This document shows positions 49,654 to 59,056 of a stretch of 64,000 nucleotides of DNA, piece after piece (the first letter of the stretch is position 1; every line of letters starts with the position of its first letter). The notes below the pieces were generated by a model. That model saw only the letters and a list, made by a program, of their open reading frames with translations, was not told where the DNA came from and made no database searches. The stretch comes from Streptomyces caeruleatus (GTDB lineage: Bacteria > Actinomycetota > Actinomycetes > Streptomycetales > Streptomycetaceae): contig NZ_KQ948942.1 in NCBI RefSeq assembly GCF_001514235.1, positions 1 through 64,000 of the forward strand, read 5' to 3'. The translations under genes and the position numbers were made by a program.

Positions 49654-51165
49654 ATGCACACCGCCCGCGTCACCCTCGACCCCGCCTTCACCGTCGGTCA
49701 AGTGAACCCCCGAATCTTCGGCAGCTTCGTCGAACACCTCGGCCGCTGCGTATACACCGGCATCTTCGAACCCGACCACCCCACCGCGGACGCGGACGGC
49801 ATCCGCCAGGACGTCCTCGACCTCGTCCGTGAACTCGGCGTCACCGCCATCCGCTACCCCGGCGGCAACTTCGTCTCGGGCTACAAGTGGGAGGACTCGG
49901 TAGGGCCCGCTCAAGACCGACCTCGCCGTCTCGACCTCGCTTGGCGCTCGACGGAGTCGAACCGCTTCGGCCTCTCCGAGTACATCGCCTTCCTGAAGAA
50001 GGTCGGCCCCCAGGCCGAGCCCATGATGGCCCTCAACCTCGGCACCCGGGGCGTCGCCGAGGCCCTCGAACTGCAGGAGTACGCCAACCACCCGGAGGGC
50101 ACCGCCCTGTCCGACCTCCGCGTCGCGCACGGCGACAAGGACCCCTTCGGCATCAAGCTGTGGTGCCTGGGCAACGAGATGGACGGCCCCTGGCAGACCG
50201 GCCACAAGACCGCCCAGGAGTACGGCCGCGTCGCCGCCGAGACGGCCCGCGCCATGCGCCAGATCGACCCGAACGTCGAACTCGTCGCCTGCGGCTCCTC
50301 CAGCCAGTCCATGCCGACCTTCGCCGCCTGGGAGGCGACGGTCCTGGAGGAGACGTACGACCTCGTCGACCACATCTCCCTGCACGCCTACTACCAGCCC
50401 GAGGACGGTGACGTCGACTCCTTCCTGGCCTCCGCCGTGGACATGGAGTCCTTCATCGAGAACGTGGTCGCCACCGCCGACCACATCGGCGCGAAGCTGA
50501 AGTCGAAGAAGAAGATCAACCTCTCCTTCGACGAGTGGAACGTCTGGTACATCTCGGAGTGGCACGAGATCGAGAACTCCGGCGCGCGGGACTGGGCGGA
50601 GGCCCCGCGCCTCCTGGAGGACAACTACAGCGTCCTGGACGCGGTCGTCTTCGGTTCGCTCCTCATCGCTCTCCTCCGCCACGCCGACCGCGTCACCGTC
50701 GCCTGCCTCGCGCAGCTGGTCAACGTCATCGCCCCGATCATGACCGAGCCGGGCGGTCCGGCCTGGCGGCAGACGACGTTCTTCCCCTTCGCCCAGGCCT
50801 CGAAGTACGGCCGCGGCCAGGTCCTGGACGTCCGGGTGGACTCGCCGACGTACGAGACGAAGAAGTACGGCGAGGCCGACCTGCTGCACGCCACCGCCGT
50901 ACGCGCCGAGGACGGCACGGTCACCGTGTTCGCGGTCAACCGCAGCCGCACCGAGGAACTTCCCCTGGAGGCCGCCCTGAACGGCCTCGACCTGACGCGG
51001 GTCATCGAGCACAGCGCCCTCGCGGACGCCGACCCTGACGCCCGCAACACCCTCGACGCCCCCGAGCGGGTAGCCCCGCACCCGGTCGAGGGCACGGTGC
51101 TGAAGGACGGCAGCCTCACCGCCGTACTGGAACCGCTGTCCTGGAACGTGATCCGGCTGGGCTGA
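49654..51165 (+). CDS. GH51 alpha-L-arabinofuranosidase
   Basis: Cytoplasmic glycoside hydrolase of 503 residues, the usual GH51 size, without a signal peptide. The N-terminus HTARVTLDPAFTVGQVNPRI leads to GSFVEHLGRCVYTGIFEP, typical of the family. The acid/base Glu is in LWCLGNEMDGPWQ and the nucleophile Glu in LSFDEWNVWY. The C-terminal beta domain contains FAVNRSRTEELPLE. It releases arabinose from imported arabino-oligosaccharides, completing the pathway with the ABC importer and GH43 enzyme. An interspersed repeat separates it from GH43, but the orientation and function favour co-transcription. Confidence 0.94.
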   Translation: MHTARVTLDPAFTVGQVNPRIFGSFVEHLGRCVYTGIFEPDHPTADADGIRQDVLDLVRELGVTAIRYPGGNFVSGYKWEDSVGPAQDRPRRLDLAWRSTESNRFGLSEYIAFLKKVGPQAEPMMALNLGTRGVAEALELQEYANHPEGTALSDLRVAHGDKDPFGIKLWCLGNEMDGPWQTGHKTAQEYGRVAAETARAMRQIDPNVELVACGSSSQSMPTFAAWEATVLEETYDLVDHISLHAYYQPEDGDVDSFLASAVDMESFIENVVATADHIGAKLKSKKKINLSFDEWNVWYISEWHEIENSGARDWAEAPRLLEDNYSVLDAVVFGSLLIALLRHADRVTVACLAQLVNVIAPIMTEPGGPAWRQTTFFPFAQASKYGRGQVLDVRVDSPTYETKKYGEADLLHATAVRAEDGTVTVFAVNRSRTEELPLEAALNGLDLTRVIEHSALADADPDARNTLDAPERVAPHPVEGTVLKDGSLTAVLEPLSWNVIRLG

Positions 51166-51268
51166 GGTCGGCCGGGGCGCGGGGTCCGGGGGCAGGGGGT
51201 CCACGCCTCGGACATCCGTCCCACACCTCGGACACTCACGGCCTGCCCCCAGCCAGATGCCCTAAAGT

Positions 51269-51323
51269 CCGGTCCCGTCCATCCCTACCAACCCGGTAGG
51301 AAACCTCGGAAAGACGGGACCGG
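51269..51323. promoter_or_regulatory. Nested inverted repeats before the TauE/SafE gene
   Basis: An 11-base perfect outer inverted repeat (CCGGTCCCGTC at 51269-51279 with GACGGGACCGG at 51313-51323) encloses an inner palindrome CCTACC-N5-GGTAGG (51284-51300). The outer right arm ends four bases before the start codon and covers the only Shine-Dalgarno-like bases. It could be an RNA element that hides the ribosome site, or the inner palindrome could be a repressor operator. Which of the two applies cannot be told from sequence. Confidence 0.55.
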
Positions 51324-51327
51324 CCGC

Positions 51328-52242
51328 ATGCGCACGCTGATACTGCTCGCCCTCGCGGGCCTGGGGGCCCAGCTCGTGGACGGCAGCCTCGGTATGGCCT
51401 ACGGGGTGACCTCGACCACGCTGCTGCTGGCCCTGGGTACCAACCCGGCCGCCGCCTCCGCCACGGTCCACCTCGCCGAGATCGGTACGACGCTGATGTC
51501 CGGCGCCTCGCACTGGCGGTTCGGGAACGTCGACTGGAAGGTCGTCGGGAAGATCGGCGTGCCCGGCGCGGTCGGTGCCTTCCTCGGCGCGACCGTCCTG
51601 TCGAAGCTGTCCACCGACGTGGCCGCCCCGCTGATGTCCCTGATCCTCCTCGGCCTCGGCGTGTACGTCATGTCCCGCTTCACCTTCCGCGGCCTGCCCA
51701 AGGACCGCGTGGGCCTGCCCCTGCGCCGCCGCTTCCTCACCCCGCTCGGTCTCGTCGCCGGCTTCCTGGACGCGACGGGAGGCGGGGGCTGGGGCCCGGT
51801 CGGGACTCCGGCGCTGCTGGCCTCCGGCCGGATGGAGCCGCGCAAGGTCATCGGCTCGATCGACACCAGTGAGTTTCTGGTCGCGGTCGCCGCGAGCCTC
51901 GGCTTCCTGTTCTCGCTGGGCTCGCAGGGCATCGACTTCGTCTGGGTCGCCGCCTTCCTCGCCGGCGGCCTGGTCGCCGCGCCGATCGCCGCCTGGCTGG
52001 TGCGCGTCCTGCCGCCCCGCGTCCTGGGCTCGGCGGTGGGCGGCGTCATCCTCGTCACCAACGTCCGCACCCTGCTCAACAGTGACTGGCTGACGGTTTC
52101 CGGGGCTACGGCCGTGGCGGTGTACGTCGCCCTGTACGGCCTGTGGGCCGCCGCCCTGACGTACTCGATCCGCGCCCACCTGAAGGAGTCGCGGGCGGCC
52201 GCGGCCGAGCCCGTGCCGGGGCGGCAGTCCGTCGGCGCCTGA
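51328..52242 (+). CDS. TauE/SafE (TSUP) family sulfite/anion exporter
   Basis: Membrane protein of 304 residues with seven to eight helices. The two TSUP motifs are visible: MAYGVTSTTLLLALGTNPAAASATVH... begins the first, and GFLDATGGGGWGPVGTPALL the second (about residue 147). Family members export sulfite, sulfoacetate or other organosulfur anions. It stands alone, with structured DNA just upstream that may control translation or transcription. Confidence 0.9.
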   Translation: MRTLILLALAGLGAQLVDGSLGMAYGVTSTTLLLALGTNPAAASATVHLAEIGTTLMSGASHWRFGNVDWKVVGKIGVPGAVGAFLGATVLSKLSTDVAAPLMSLILLGLGVYVMSRFTFRGLPKDRVGLPLRRRFLTPLGLVAGFLDATGGGGWGPVGTPALLASGRMEPRKVIGSIDTSEFLVAVAASLGFLFSLGSQGIDFVWVAAFLAGGLVAAPIAAWLVRVLPPRVLGSAVGGVILVTNVRTLLNSDWLTVSGATAVAVYVALYGLWAAALTYSIRAHLKESRAAAAEPVPGRQSVGA

Positions 52243-52439
52243 CCGACCGGAATCGGCCACCCGGGGACGCGTCGCTCAACCGCGTTGTGAATGGCTGGAG
52301 TTGACCCTGTCGGCCGCTCGCGCAACTCCTACGATGCGTACGCCTCCGGCCTTCACAGAAACCCCACTGATTCTTCAAGGATTCAACAGGTGGGCGCGGG
52401 CCGGGGGCACAGCCACCCCCCATCCCCAAGGAGCGCTCC

Positions 52440-53099
52440 ATGGCACGTGGACTCCTGCGATTCCTGCTGAGCGGCGGCGCACTCGCCGCTCTGCTCACCG
52501 CGGCGCTGCCCGCGCAGGCGACCCCGGCGTTCGAAGACCCGCCGCCGGACAAGATCGTCATCAAGGTCGCCACGGTGAACGGTTCCGGCTGCCCCCAGGG
52601 CACCACCGCCGTCGCCGTCTCCGAGGACAACACCGCGTTCACGGTGACGTACAGCGACTACCTCGCCCAGGTCGGCGGCAACTCCGACCCCACGGCGTTC
52701 CGTAAGAACTGCCAGCTCAGCCTTGTCGTGCACGTCCCCGGTGGCTTCACCTACGCCATCGCCAGCGCCGACTACCGCGGCTTCGCCGCCCTCCAGCCCG
52801 GCGCGAGTGCCATACAGAGAGCCTCGTACTACTTCCAGGGCTCACCGAACACGCAGTTCCGCAACCACGCCTACAGCGGCCCGCTCAACGACAACTGGCA
52901 GGCCACCGACGAGACCGACTGGGCCCAGCTCGTCTGGGCGCCCTGCGGAGTGCAGCGCAACTTCAACATCAACACCGAGCTGAGAGTGAACCTCGGCTCG
53001 TCCTCGCCGAGCAAGGTCAGCTTCATGACCATGGACTCAACCGACGGTGACATCAGCACGGTGTACCACCTGGCGTGGAAGGAGTGCCCGGAGAAGTAA
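52440..53099 (+). CDS. Secreted DUF4360 family protein
   Basis: Exported protein of 219 residues with a Sec signal (LLRFLLSGGALAALLTAALP, cleavage near AQA). The mature domain starts DKIVIKVATVNGSGCPQGTT and includes a conserved RKNCQLSLVVHVPGGFTYAI and the GCxxGT-type cysteines, forming the DUF4360 pattern; four or five cysteines may be paired. The function is unknown. AAGGAG lies six bases before the ATG. Confidence 0.88.
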   Translation: MARGLLRFLLSGGALAALLTAALPAQATPAFEDPPPDKIVIKVATVNGSGCPQGTTAVAVSEDNTAFTVTYSDYLAQVGGNSDPTAFRKNCQLSLVVHVPGGFTYAIASADYRGFAALQPGASAIQRASYYFQGSPNTQFRNHAYSGPLNDNWQATDETDWAQLVWAPCGVQRNFNINTELRVNLGSSSPSKVSFMTMDSTDGDISTVYHLAWKECPEK

Positions 53100-53117
53100 C
53101 CCCCCGGCGGACACGTC

Positions 53118-53166
53118 AGGCCGTGCCCGGTGAGACGCAGCGTGCTGCGGACGCCGGGCACGGCCT
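53118..53166. terminator. Strong bidirectional terminator
   Basis: Perfect 13-base inverted repeat (AGGCCGTGCCCGG with its complement CCGGGCACGGCCT) around a 23-base loop that can itself pair (GCAGC/GCTGC). It lies between the convergent DUF4360 and dioxygenase genes and would stop transcription from both sides. Confidence 0.75.
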
Positions 53167-53191
53167 GGCACTTGGTCCCGTTGGGGTCGGG

Positions 53192-53968
53192 TCAGCTCTC
53201 CACTCCGAGGGTGAGCGTCCCCGCGTAGCCGGCCGAGGGGCTGCTGCCCAGGGCGGTCAGGGTGAGGAGCCCGGACGCGGCGCCTCCGTCGTCGTAGATG
53301 CCGTCCTGGGCGAGGGTGGTGCGCGGGACGGTGTTGGCGGCGTAGGTCGCGAGCGCGGCGACTCTCGTGGTGACCGTCTCGTCGAAGAAGAGCTGGCCGG
53401 TGTGGAGTTCCTGGCCGCCGGTGAAGGAGCCGTCGTCGGTGAGCGTGACGTCGGTGTGCACCTTGACGTGGATGTGGACGCAGCGGCCGCGGTACCAGCC
53501 GGGGTACACCGTCGTGATGCGCGCGACACCGTCCGACCCCGTGAGCACGCCACCGCGCAGGAACGTGCCGTTGTCCGGCTCGTCGTGGCCGTTGTTGCCG
53601 ACGAAGCCCGAATACTCGCCGAGGGCGTCGCAGTGCCAGATCTCCACCAGGGCACTGTTCAGCGGCGCGCAGGTGTCGTCGTCGACGACGGTGAGAGTGA
53701 GCTTAAGCGGGATGCCGGTCTTGTCCTCGCTGATGTCGGCGCGGACGAGCTGTCCGTCGAGGTAGTAGGGGCCTTCGGTCATCTCCTTGGTGAGGGTGCA
53801 GACGGCCGCGGCGGCGACGGGTGCCGTGTCGGCCGCCTCGGCCGCCTCTGCTGTGGGGGCTTCGGGTGCGGCGGCGGTGACGGCCAGGGAGGCGGCCGCG
53901 GCGCCGGCGGCGATCAGCACGGTGCGGCGGCCGATCGTGGTGGGGGTTTCCCTCGAAGTGTCTGTCAT
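53192..53968 (-). CDS. Tat-exported intradiol ring-cleavage dioxygenase
   Basis: About 258 residues. The N-terminus (TIGRRTVLIAAGAAAASLAV) has a twin-arginine signal, so the enzyme is exported folded with its iron. The catalytic domain has the Fe(III) ligands: Tyr in TEGPYYLDGQL, Tyr in VYPGWYRGR and two His in CVHIHVKVH, as in protocatechuate/catechol dioxygenases. A CxxxxALVEIWHCDALGEYS-type segment is also typical. Extracellular members of this clade may attack catechols from lignin or plant phenolics. ATG at 53968; a GTG six bases upstream is possible and neither has a clear ribosome site. Confidence 0.88.
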   Translation of the reverse strand: MTDTSRETPTTIGRRTVLIAAGAAAASLAVTAAAPEAPTAEAAEAADTAPVAAAAVCTLTKEMTEGPYYLDGQLVRADISEDKTGIPLKLTLTVVDDDTCAPLNSALVEIWHCDALGEYSGFVGNNGHDEPDNGTFLRGGVLTGSDGVARITTVYPGWYRGRCVHIHVKVHTDVTLTDDGSFTGGQELHTGQLFFDETVTTRVAALATYAANTVPRTTLAQDGIYDDGGAASGLLTLTALGSSPSAGYAGTLTLGVES

Positions 53969-54616
53969 GGACACGGCACCGTAGGAGGGGAGGCTGTTGA
54001 TGGGCTGTCAGTTGGGCAAAGTGAGCATCCGTCAAGTTCCTTGCAGGACAAGTCACTCCACGGACGCGCTGTCGCACGGTGCGTCCAACCTGGCCCAGCT
54101 GCAGCCAAGAACGCGCTGCGCGCCGAGGTGGTGCGGGGGCCGGTTCCGGCGGCGCCCTGTGGGGAAACGGGCATGAAGGTACCCGACCCGTAACGGCAGG
54201 CTGGCTTCGCCGCTGCCCGGAACGGCGGTGTGCTCGAAGTGCGGGAGGCGGACGGGCGCGTGACGCAAGGCGCGTTTCCCGCTTGCCGGCGGTGGCTCTG
54301 TCGAGCTCAGGGGATTCAGCACGCAAGTCGTGATGGCGCCCCGTTGTGGAATCGAGGTCCCGCGATGATGTAGGCAGTACATGTCAGGTTCACCTTGAGG
54401 CCTTCTGTATTTCGGATTACGCTTTCCTTTCCCGGTGTTGTAATGGCGAAGTGTAGATATTGTGATGTGTGTCACGTAGATTCTTCATGTGGCTTGTCGG
54501 TCAAATCCCGGGATTTGCCTATTCATTGATCTGGACCGGTTGTTCCCTCCCCTTTAACTTCGACTGGCCGAATAGCTTGATCGTCTTTCGGCGATGAGTC
54601 CTGGGGAGGGCTGGGG
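53969..54616. other. Long gene-free stretch before the LamG/RHS genes
   Basis: About 650 bases in which I find no convincing gene. The left part (53990-54370) is GC-rich and short open frames lack ribosome sites; a decayed gene is possible. From about 54370 to 54590 the DNA is distinctly AT-rich for this genome (for example TGTAATGGCGAAGTGTAGAT and CTATTCATTGATCTGGACC), and probably contains the promoter of the LamG gene. GGGGAGGG precedes the LamG ATG. Confidence 0.5.
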
Positions 54617-57600
54617 ATGAGGGTTCCCAGAGGGGGCCGCGCCGCTGCACGCGCAGTGAGCGCCTTTGCAGGTCTGACATTGCTGGGCGGGGTCCTGCCG
54701 GCCTTCACGGGGGTGGCGGTCGCCGCTCCGCGGGCGCAGCAGGAGGCGGCCCAGGAGGCCGCGGCGGCGAAAGACACGGAAAGCGCCGCATTCGGTCAGG
54801 CCGCCCGTTCGGGAAGCAAGGTGGAGATCACCTCGCTTCGTGGCGAATCCAGCGAGACGTACGCCCTGCCGAATGGCAATTTCGAGGCCGTCGAGCATCT
54901 GCGCCCGGTGCGGGCGAGGGTGGGTGGCGCGTGGAAGGCGGTAGACACCGCGCTGGAGAAGCGCGCGGACGGCAGCATCGCGCCCAAGGTGACAACGATG
55001 GGTATCGCGTTCTCCGGCGGTGGGCCGAAGCAGCCGCTGATCACGCTGGAGCGAGCGGGCCGGAAGCTGTCTCTGTCCTGGCCGGCCGCGCTGCCGGAGC
55101 CGGTGATCGACGGGGACACGGCGACGTATCCGTCGGTGCTGAAGGACGTTGACCTTCGGGTGAAGGCGAGCGTCGACGGCGCCTCGGAGGTGCTGGTCGT
55201 CAAGACACCCGAAGCGGCGGCGAATCCGGAGCTGACCGAGCTGAGGCTGGCCATGGACGCGGACGGCATGGACGTACGCACCACGCCGGACGGTGGCCTC
55301 GCGGCGTTCGACAAGGGCGCCGGAGGATCGGTATTCGAGGCCCCGCGGCCGATGATGTGGGACTCCAGCAAGGGCGCCTCCGCCGGCGCCGCACGCACGG
55401 CGGCCGGGAAGGCGGCAGAGGCGGCCCCGGCCGCCGATCCGACGCATGGGCCCGGCGAGTCCGCGAAGGTCGCGCCCATCGGCGTGAGCATCCCCCCGGA
55501 AGATGACGCGCTGGTGCTGAAGCCGGACCAGGAGCTGCTGAAGAGCGCCACGTTCCCGGTCTACATAGACCCGCAGTGGTACTCACCGAAGGCTGGAGGG
55601 TGGACCTTCGTCTCCCGCTACTGGGCCTCGTCCCCGCAGTGGAAGTTCAACGGCAACTCCGACTCGGGCATGGGCTACTGCGTGGGTGACGCGCGCTGCG
55701 CGCCCGAGGACATCAAGCGGATCTTCTACACGATCCCGACCTCACGCTTCGCGGGCAAGTCGATCCTGTCAGCGGAGTTCGTGGTCAACGAGACGCACTC
55801 CTACAGCTGTACCAAGACCGATGTGCAGTTGTATCGCACGAAGGGGATCAACTCCTCGACCACGTGGAACACGCAGACCGCCGGCGGTTTCTGGATTGAT
55901 CTGCAGAAGACGCTGAGCGAGGCGAAGGGCTTCAGCGGTGACTGCCCGGGCGGCAGTCTGGAGTTCTGGGCGCTGCGTGCGGTGCAGCAGGCTGCGGCCA
56001 ATGGCTGGTCGACCACGACGTTCGGGCTGAAGGCCCGGGACGAGAACGACGCGCTGTCGTGGAAGCGATTCTCCGACGACGCGTGGCTGCGGGTGCAGTA
56101 CAACCGTCCGCCGACGCAGATCCGTATGTCTCAGCTGACACAGGACCCCGGTGGCGCCTGCTCCTCGACCGCCAAGCGGGTCCGTATCCTGCCCAAGATC
56201 CGGGCGAACGACGTCACGGACCCGGACGGCGACAACATCGCCGTGCAGTTCCAGGCGTCCTGGGACACCGGTGACGGCAAGGGCTACACGGCACGCTGGA
56301 CCTCGGCCCGGACCACCTACAAGAAGTCCGGCTCCGATTTCTCGACCTCGCTTCCGACGAGCATCCCCAAGAACAAGACCGTCGGCTGGCATGTGCGCTC
56401 CTACGACAGCGCGCAGTGGTCCCCGTGGAGCTATTCCGGTTCGGCGACCGACTGCGTCCTGGTCTATGACACGAGCGTGCCCGCCGGCCCCTCGATCACC
56501 TCCACCCAGTACCCCGCCTCGGACCCCGAGGACCCGAACGACCCCTGGCTGGACGGGGTGGGCCGGTACGGAACCTTCGCCATCGACTCCTCGTCCACGG
56601 ACGTGTCCAAGTACTGGTTCGGCATCAACGGCGACCCGACCAGCGCGCACACGCTGACCACGTCCGGCGGCGCCGCGCAGACGACGAAGTTCATGCCGAC
56701 GAAATCCGGTGTCAACTTCATCACGGCGCAGGCATTCGACACCGCGGGCAACGGCAGTGAGATCCGCACCTACCAGTTCCGGGTCAACGCAGGCCAGCCC
56801 GACCGGCTCAACATGAAGCTCAACGAGGCGGCCGGCTCGGCCACGGTGAGCGGTGTGGGCGGGGAGTGGCCCGCCCAGTTGAACGGCGCCACGCCGGGCG
56901 GAGATGGAGTCGTGGGCCACGGCCTTCACTTCGACGGCACCGATGACTACGCCGCCACCACCTCCCCGGTGCTCAACACGGCCAAGAGCTTCTCCGTGGC
57001 GACGTGGGCCAAGCTGCCCGCCACCCAGCCAGGCACCCCGGTCGTGGCCCTCTCGCAGGCCGGCGCCAACACCAGCGGCTTCGAGATCTACTACTCCCCG
57101 GCGCTGGGCGGCTGGCAGTTCCTGCGGCACAGCGTCGATGCCTCGTCCCCGGGCATCTCTCGCGCCTCACAACCCGCCTGCCCGACCGGCGACACCGCCT
57201 GCGCATCCTCACGGCTGGGGACGTGGACACACCTGGTCGGCGTCTTCGACAACACCAGGCAGGAGATGAGGCTGTACGTCGACGGTGCGTTGGCCGGCAG
57301 CGCGGCGTTCACCACGCCGTGGGACTCCCGCGGCCGCACCCTCCTCGGGGCCACCCAGCTCTACGGCACCCTGAGCAACTACTTCACCGGAGATCTGGAC
57401 GAGGCCCAGCTCTTCGACTACCAACTCACAGACGCCCAGATCGGCCGCCTGTACGCCAAACAGCCGGTCAACACCTTCCGCCCGGCGAAGGTGGTCTGGC
57501 CCATGGACGAGGACGTCGACGCCACCTCGGTCACCGGTCGGGCCCAGCAGGTGACCGCCACCGTGGCCGGTGGCGCCCGGCTCGGCTCCGCGGGCGTGGA

Positions 57601-58918
57601 CGGCACGGCGGTGACCCTCGACGGCACCGACGACGTCGTGCGCACCGCACAACCGGTCCTGGACACCTACCAGAGCTTCGCGGTCTCGGTCTGGGCCAGG
57701 CTGCCCAAGGACAAGGAACAGCGCGCCATGGTCGCCGTCACCCAGGGCGGCACCCAGCAACGCGGCTTCGACCTGCACCACTCCTCGGCACTCGGCGGCT
57801 GGGTCTTCATGCGGGCCGGTGCCGACACCACCGACGCCCCCTTGGTGCGGGCCCGGCAGAACGCCTGTGATCCGAACGTCAGCTGTGCGGCCGCCAGACT
57901 GGGCGAATGGACGCATGTCGTGGGCGTCTACGACTATGACGCCGGACAGATCCGGCTCTACGTCGACGGGGCACTGAAGGACACCCAGCCCTTCACGACC
58001 CCGTGGCTCTCCTCCGGCCCGGTCACTCTCGGTGCGGCCGACTACACCACCGGCACCGGCGGCAACCTCAAGGGCGACCTCGATGACGTCCGTCTGTTCG
58101 ACCGGGCTCTGTCCGGCGACGAGGTCAAGGAGCTGAACAAGGCCCGTCCGGTGGTGCAGGGGCGCTGGAAACTGGACTCCGGCTCCGGTACGCCGCTGAC
58201 CTCGACCGACGATTCCTCGGGCAACCGGGCGCTGACTCTGGGTGGCAACGCCTCGATCGATGTCTCGGGCAGCTCCAACTATGTGGGCACCGGTGGGCTG
58301 TTGCTGGACGGCGACGGTGACTATGCCGCCACGGCCACCTCGCCCGTCTCCACCGGGACCAGCTTCACCGCCGCCGCATGGGTGAGCACCGCGGCCCGGC
58401 CTGATCATCCAGTGACGGTGTTCTCGCAGGCGGGCTCGGTCAACAGCGGCTTCGCGGTGCGGTACGTGCCCAGTGCGACCGACCCGGCGAACGCCGGCCG
58501 GTGGCAGCTGGCGATGCCGGGCTCCGACGCCAAGGGCACGACCGTGGCGACGGCCGAGCATCCCAACTTCATGAACAACACGAGTTGGAACCATCTGGCG
58601 GTGGTCTACGACGCCTTCGCCGATCAGATGCGGCTTTACGTGGACGGCAACCTGCAGCAGGTCGTCTGCACCGACAGCGACGAGGACGGCAGCCCGGATG
58701 TCGCGGGCTGCACCGACTCGGTGTCCTGGAACTCCAACGTCCTGCCGTTCAACGCCACCGCCGGTCTTCAGCTTGGCCGCGGCCGGACGGACGGCACTTG
58801 GGGCGAGTACTGGCCCGGCGTGATCGACGACGTGTGGACGCTCCAGGGCGTGGCCTCGGACGAGCAGATCGCCCGGCTGGCCAACGGCACGGACCTGGCC
58901 ACGGTCCCCGGCCCGTGA
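54617..58918 (+). CDS. Large secreted LamG-domain protein
   Basis: Secreted protein of 1433 residues with a Sec signal (VSAFAGLTLLGGVLPAFTGV, cleavage near VAA). A DNRLRE-like beta domain (about 320-505, with WASSPQWKFNGNSDSGMGYC) precedes a fibronectin-like region and three LamG/concanavalin-like domains at about 735-925, 955-1175 and 1180-1430. Each LamG domain repeats a pattern like HFDGTDDYAATTSPVL and MRLYVDGALAGS. Such proteins in actinobacteria usually sit beside RHS proteins and may serve as adhesion or carrier partners. The next gene, 138 bases on, is an RHS protein on the same strand. Confidence 0.9.
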   Translation: MRVPRGGRAAARAVSAFAGLTLLGGVLPAFTGVAVAAPRAQQEAAQEAAAAKDTESAAFGQAARSGSKVEITSLRGESSETYALPNGNFEAVEHLRPVRARVGGAWKAVDTALEKRADGSIAPKVTTMGIAFSGGGPKQPLITLERAGRKLSLSWPAALPEPVIDGDTATYPSVLKDVDLRVKASVDGASEVLVVKTPEAAANPELTELRLAMDADGMDVRTTPDGGLAAFDKGAGGSVFEAPRPMMWDSSKGASAGAARTAAGKAAEAAPAADPTHGPGESAKVAPIGVSIPPEDDALVLKPDQELLKSATFPVYIDPQWYSPKAGGWTFVSRYWASSPQWKFNGNSDSGMGYCVGDARCAPEDIKRIFYTIPTSRFAGKSILSAEFVVNETHSYSCTKTDVQLYRTKGINSSTTWNTQTAGGFWIDLQKTLSEAKGFSGDCPGGSLEFWALRAVQQAAANGWSTTTFGLKARDENDALSWKRFSDDAWLRVQYNRPPTQIRMSQLTQDPGGACSSTAKRVRILPKIRANDVTDPDGDNIAVQFQASWDTGDGKGYTARWTSARTTYKKSGSDFSTSLPTSIPKNKTVGWHVRSYDSAQWSPWSYSGSATDCVLVYDTSVPAGPSITSTQYPASDPEDPNDPWLDGVGRYGTFAIDSSSTDVSKYWFGINGDPTSAHTLTTSGGAAQTTKFMPTKSGVNFITAQAFDTAGNGSEIRTYQFRVNAGQPDRLNMKLNEAAGSATVSGVGGEWPAQLNGATPGGDGVVGHGLHFDGTDDYAATTSPVLNTAKSFSVATWAKLPATQPGTPVVALSQAGANTSGFEIYYSPALGGWQFLRHSVDASSPGISRASQPACPTGDTACASSRLGTWTHLVGVFDNTRQEMRLYVDGALAGSAAFTTPWDSRGRTLLGATQLYGTLSNYFTGDLDEAQLFDYQLTDAQIGRLYAKQPVNTFRPAKVVWPMDEDVDATSVTGRAQQVTATVAGGARLGSAGVDGTAVTLDGTDDVVRTAQPVLDTYQSFAVSVWARLPKDKEQRAMVAVTQGGTQQRGFDLHHSSALGGWVFMRAGADTTDAPLVRARQNACDPNVSCAAARLGEWTHVVGVYDYDAGQIRLYVDGALKDTQPFTTPWLSSGPVTLGAADYTTGTGGNLKGDLDDVRLFDRALSGDEVKELNKARPVVQGRWKLDSGSGTPLTSTDDSSGNRALTLGGNASIDVSGSSNYVGTGGLLLDGDGDYAATATSPVSTGTSFTAAAWVSTAARPDHPVTVFSQAGSVNSGFAVRYVPSATDPANAGRWQLAMPGSDAKGTTVATAEHPNFMNNTSWNHLAVVYDAFADQMRLYVDGNLQQVVCTDSDEDGSPDVAGCTDSVSWNSNVLPFNATAGLQLGRGRTDGTWGEYWPGVIDDVWTLQGVASDEQIARLANGTDLATVPGP

Positions 58919-59056
58919 CAACCGGCTGACCAGTGCGGGGGCGGACCCAACGCCCGCCCTCGCGCATGGCCGGCCTTCACACAAGCAGCCACGGTCCCGA
59001 TGGGACCGCCGATTCGCCGTGGCGTCGAAAGGAACCAGCGGGTGAGGGGGCAACGC

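Noticed and set aside
54053..54475. 140-codon minus-strand frame before the LamG gene
   Set aside because: Crosses a sharp change in base composition, has no ribosome site and no recognisable motif.
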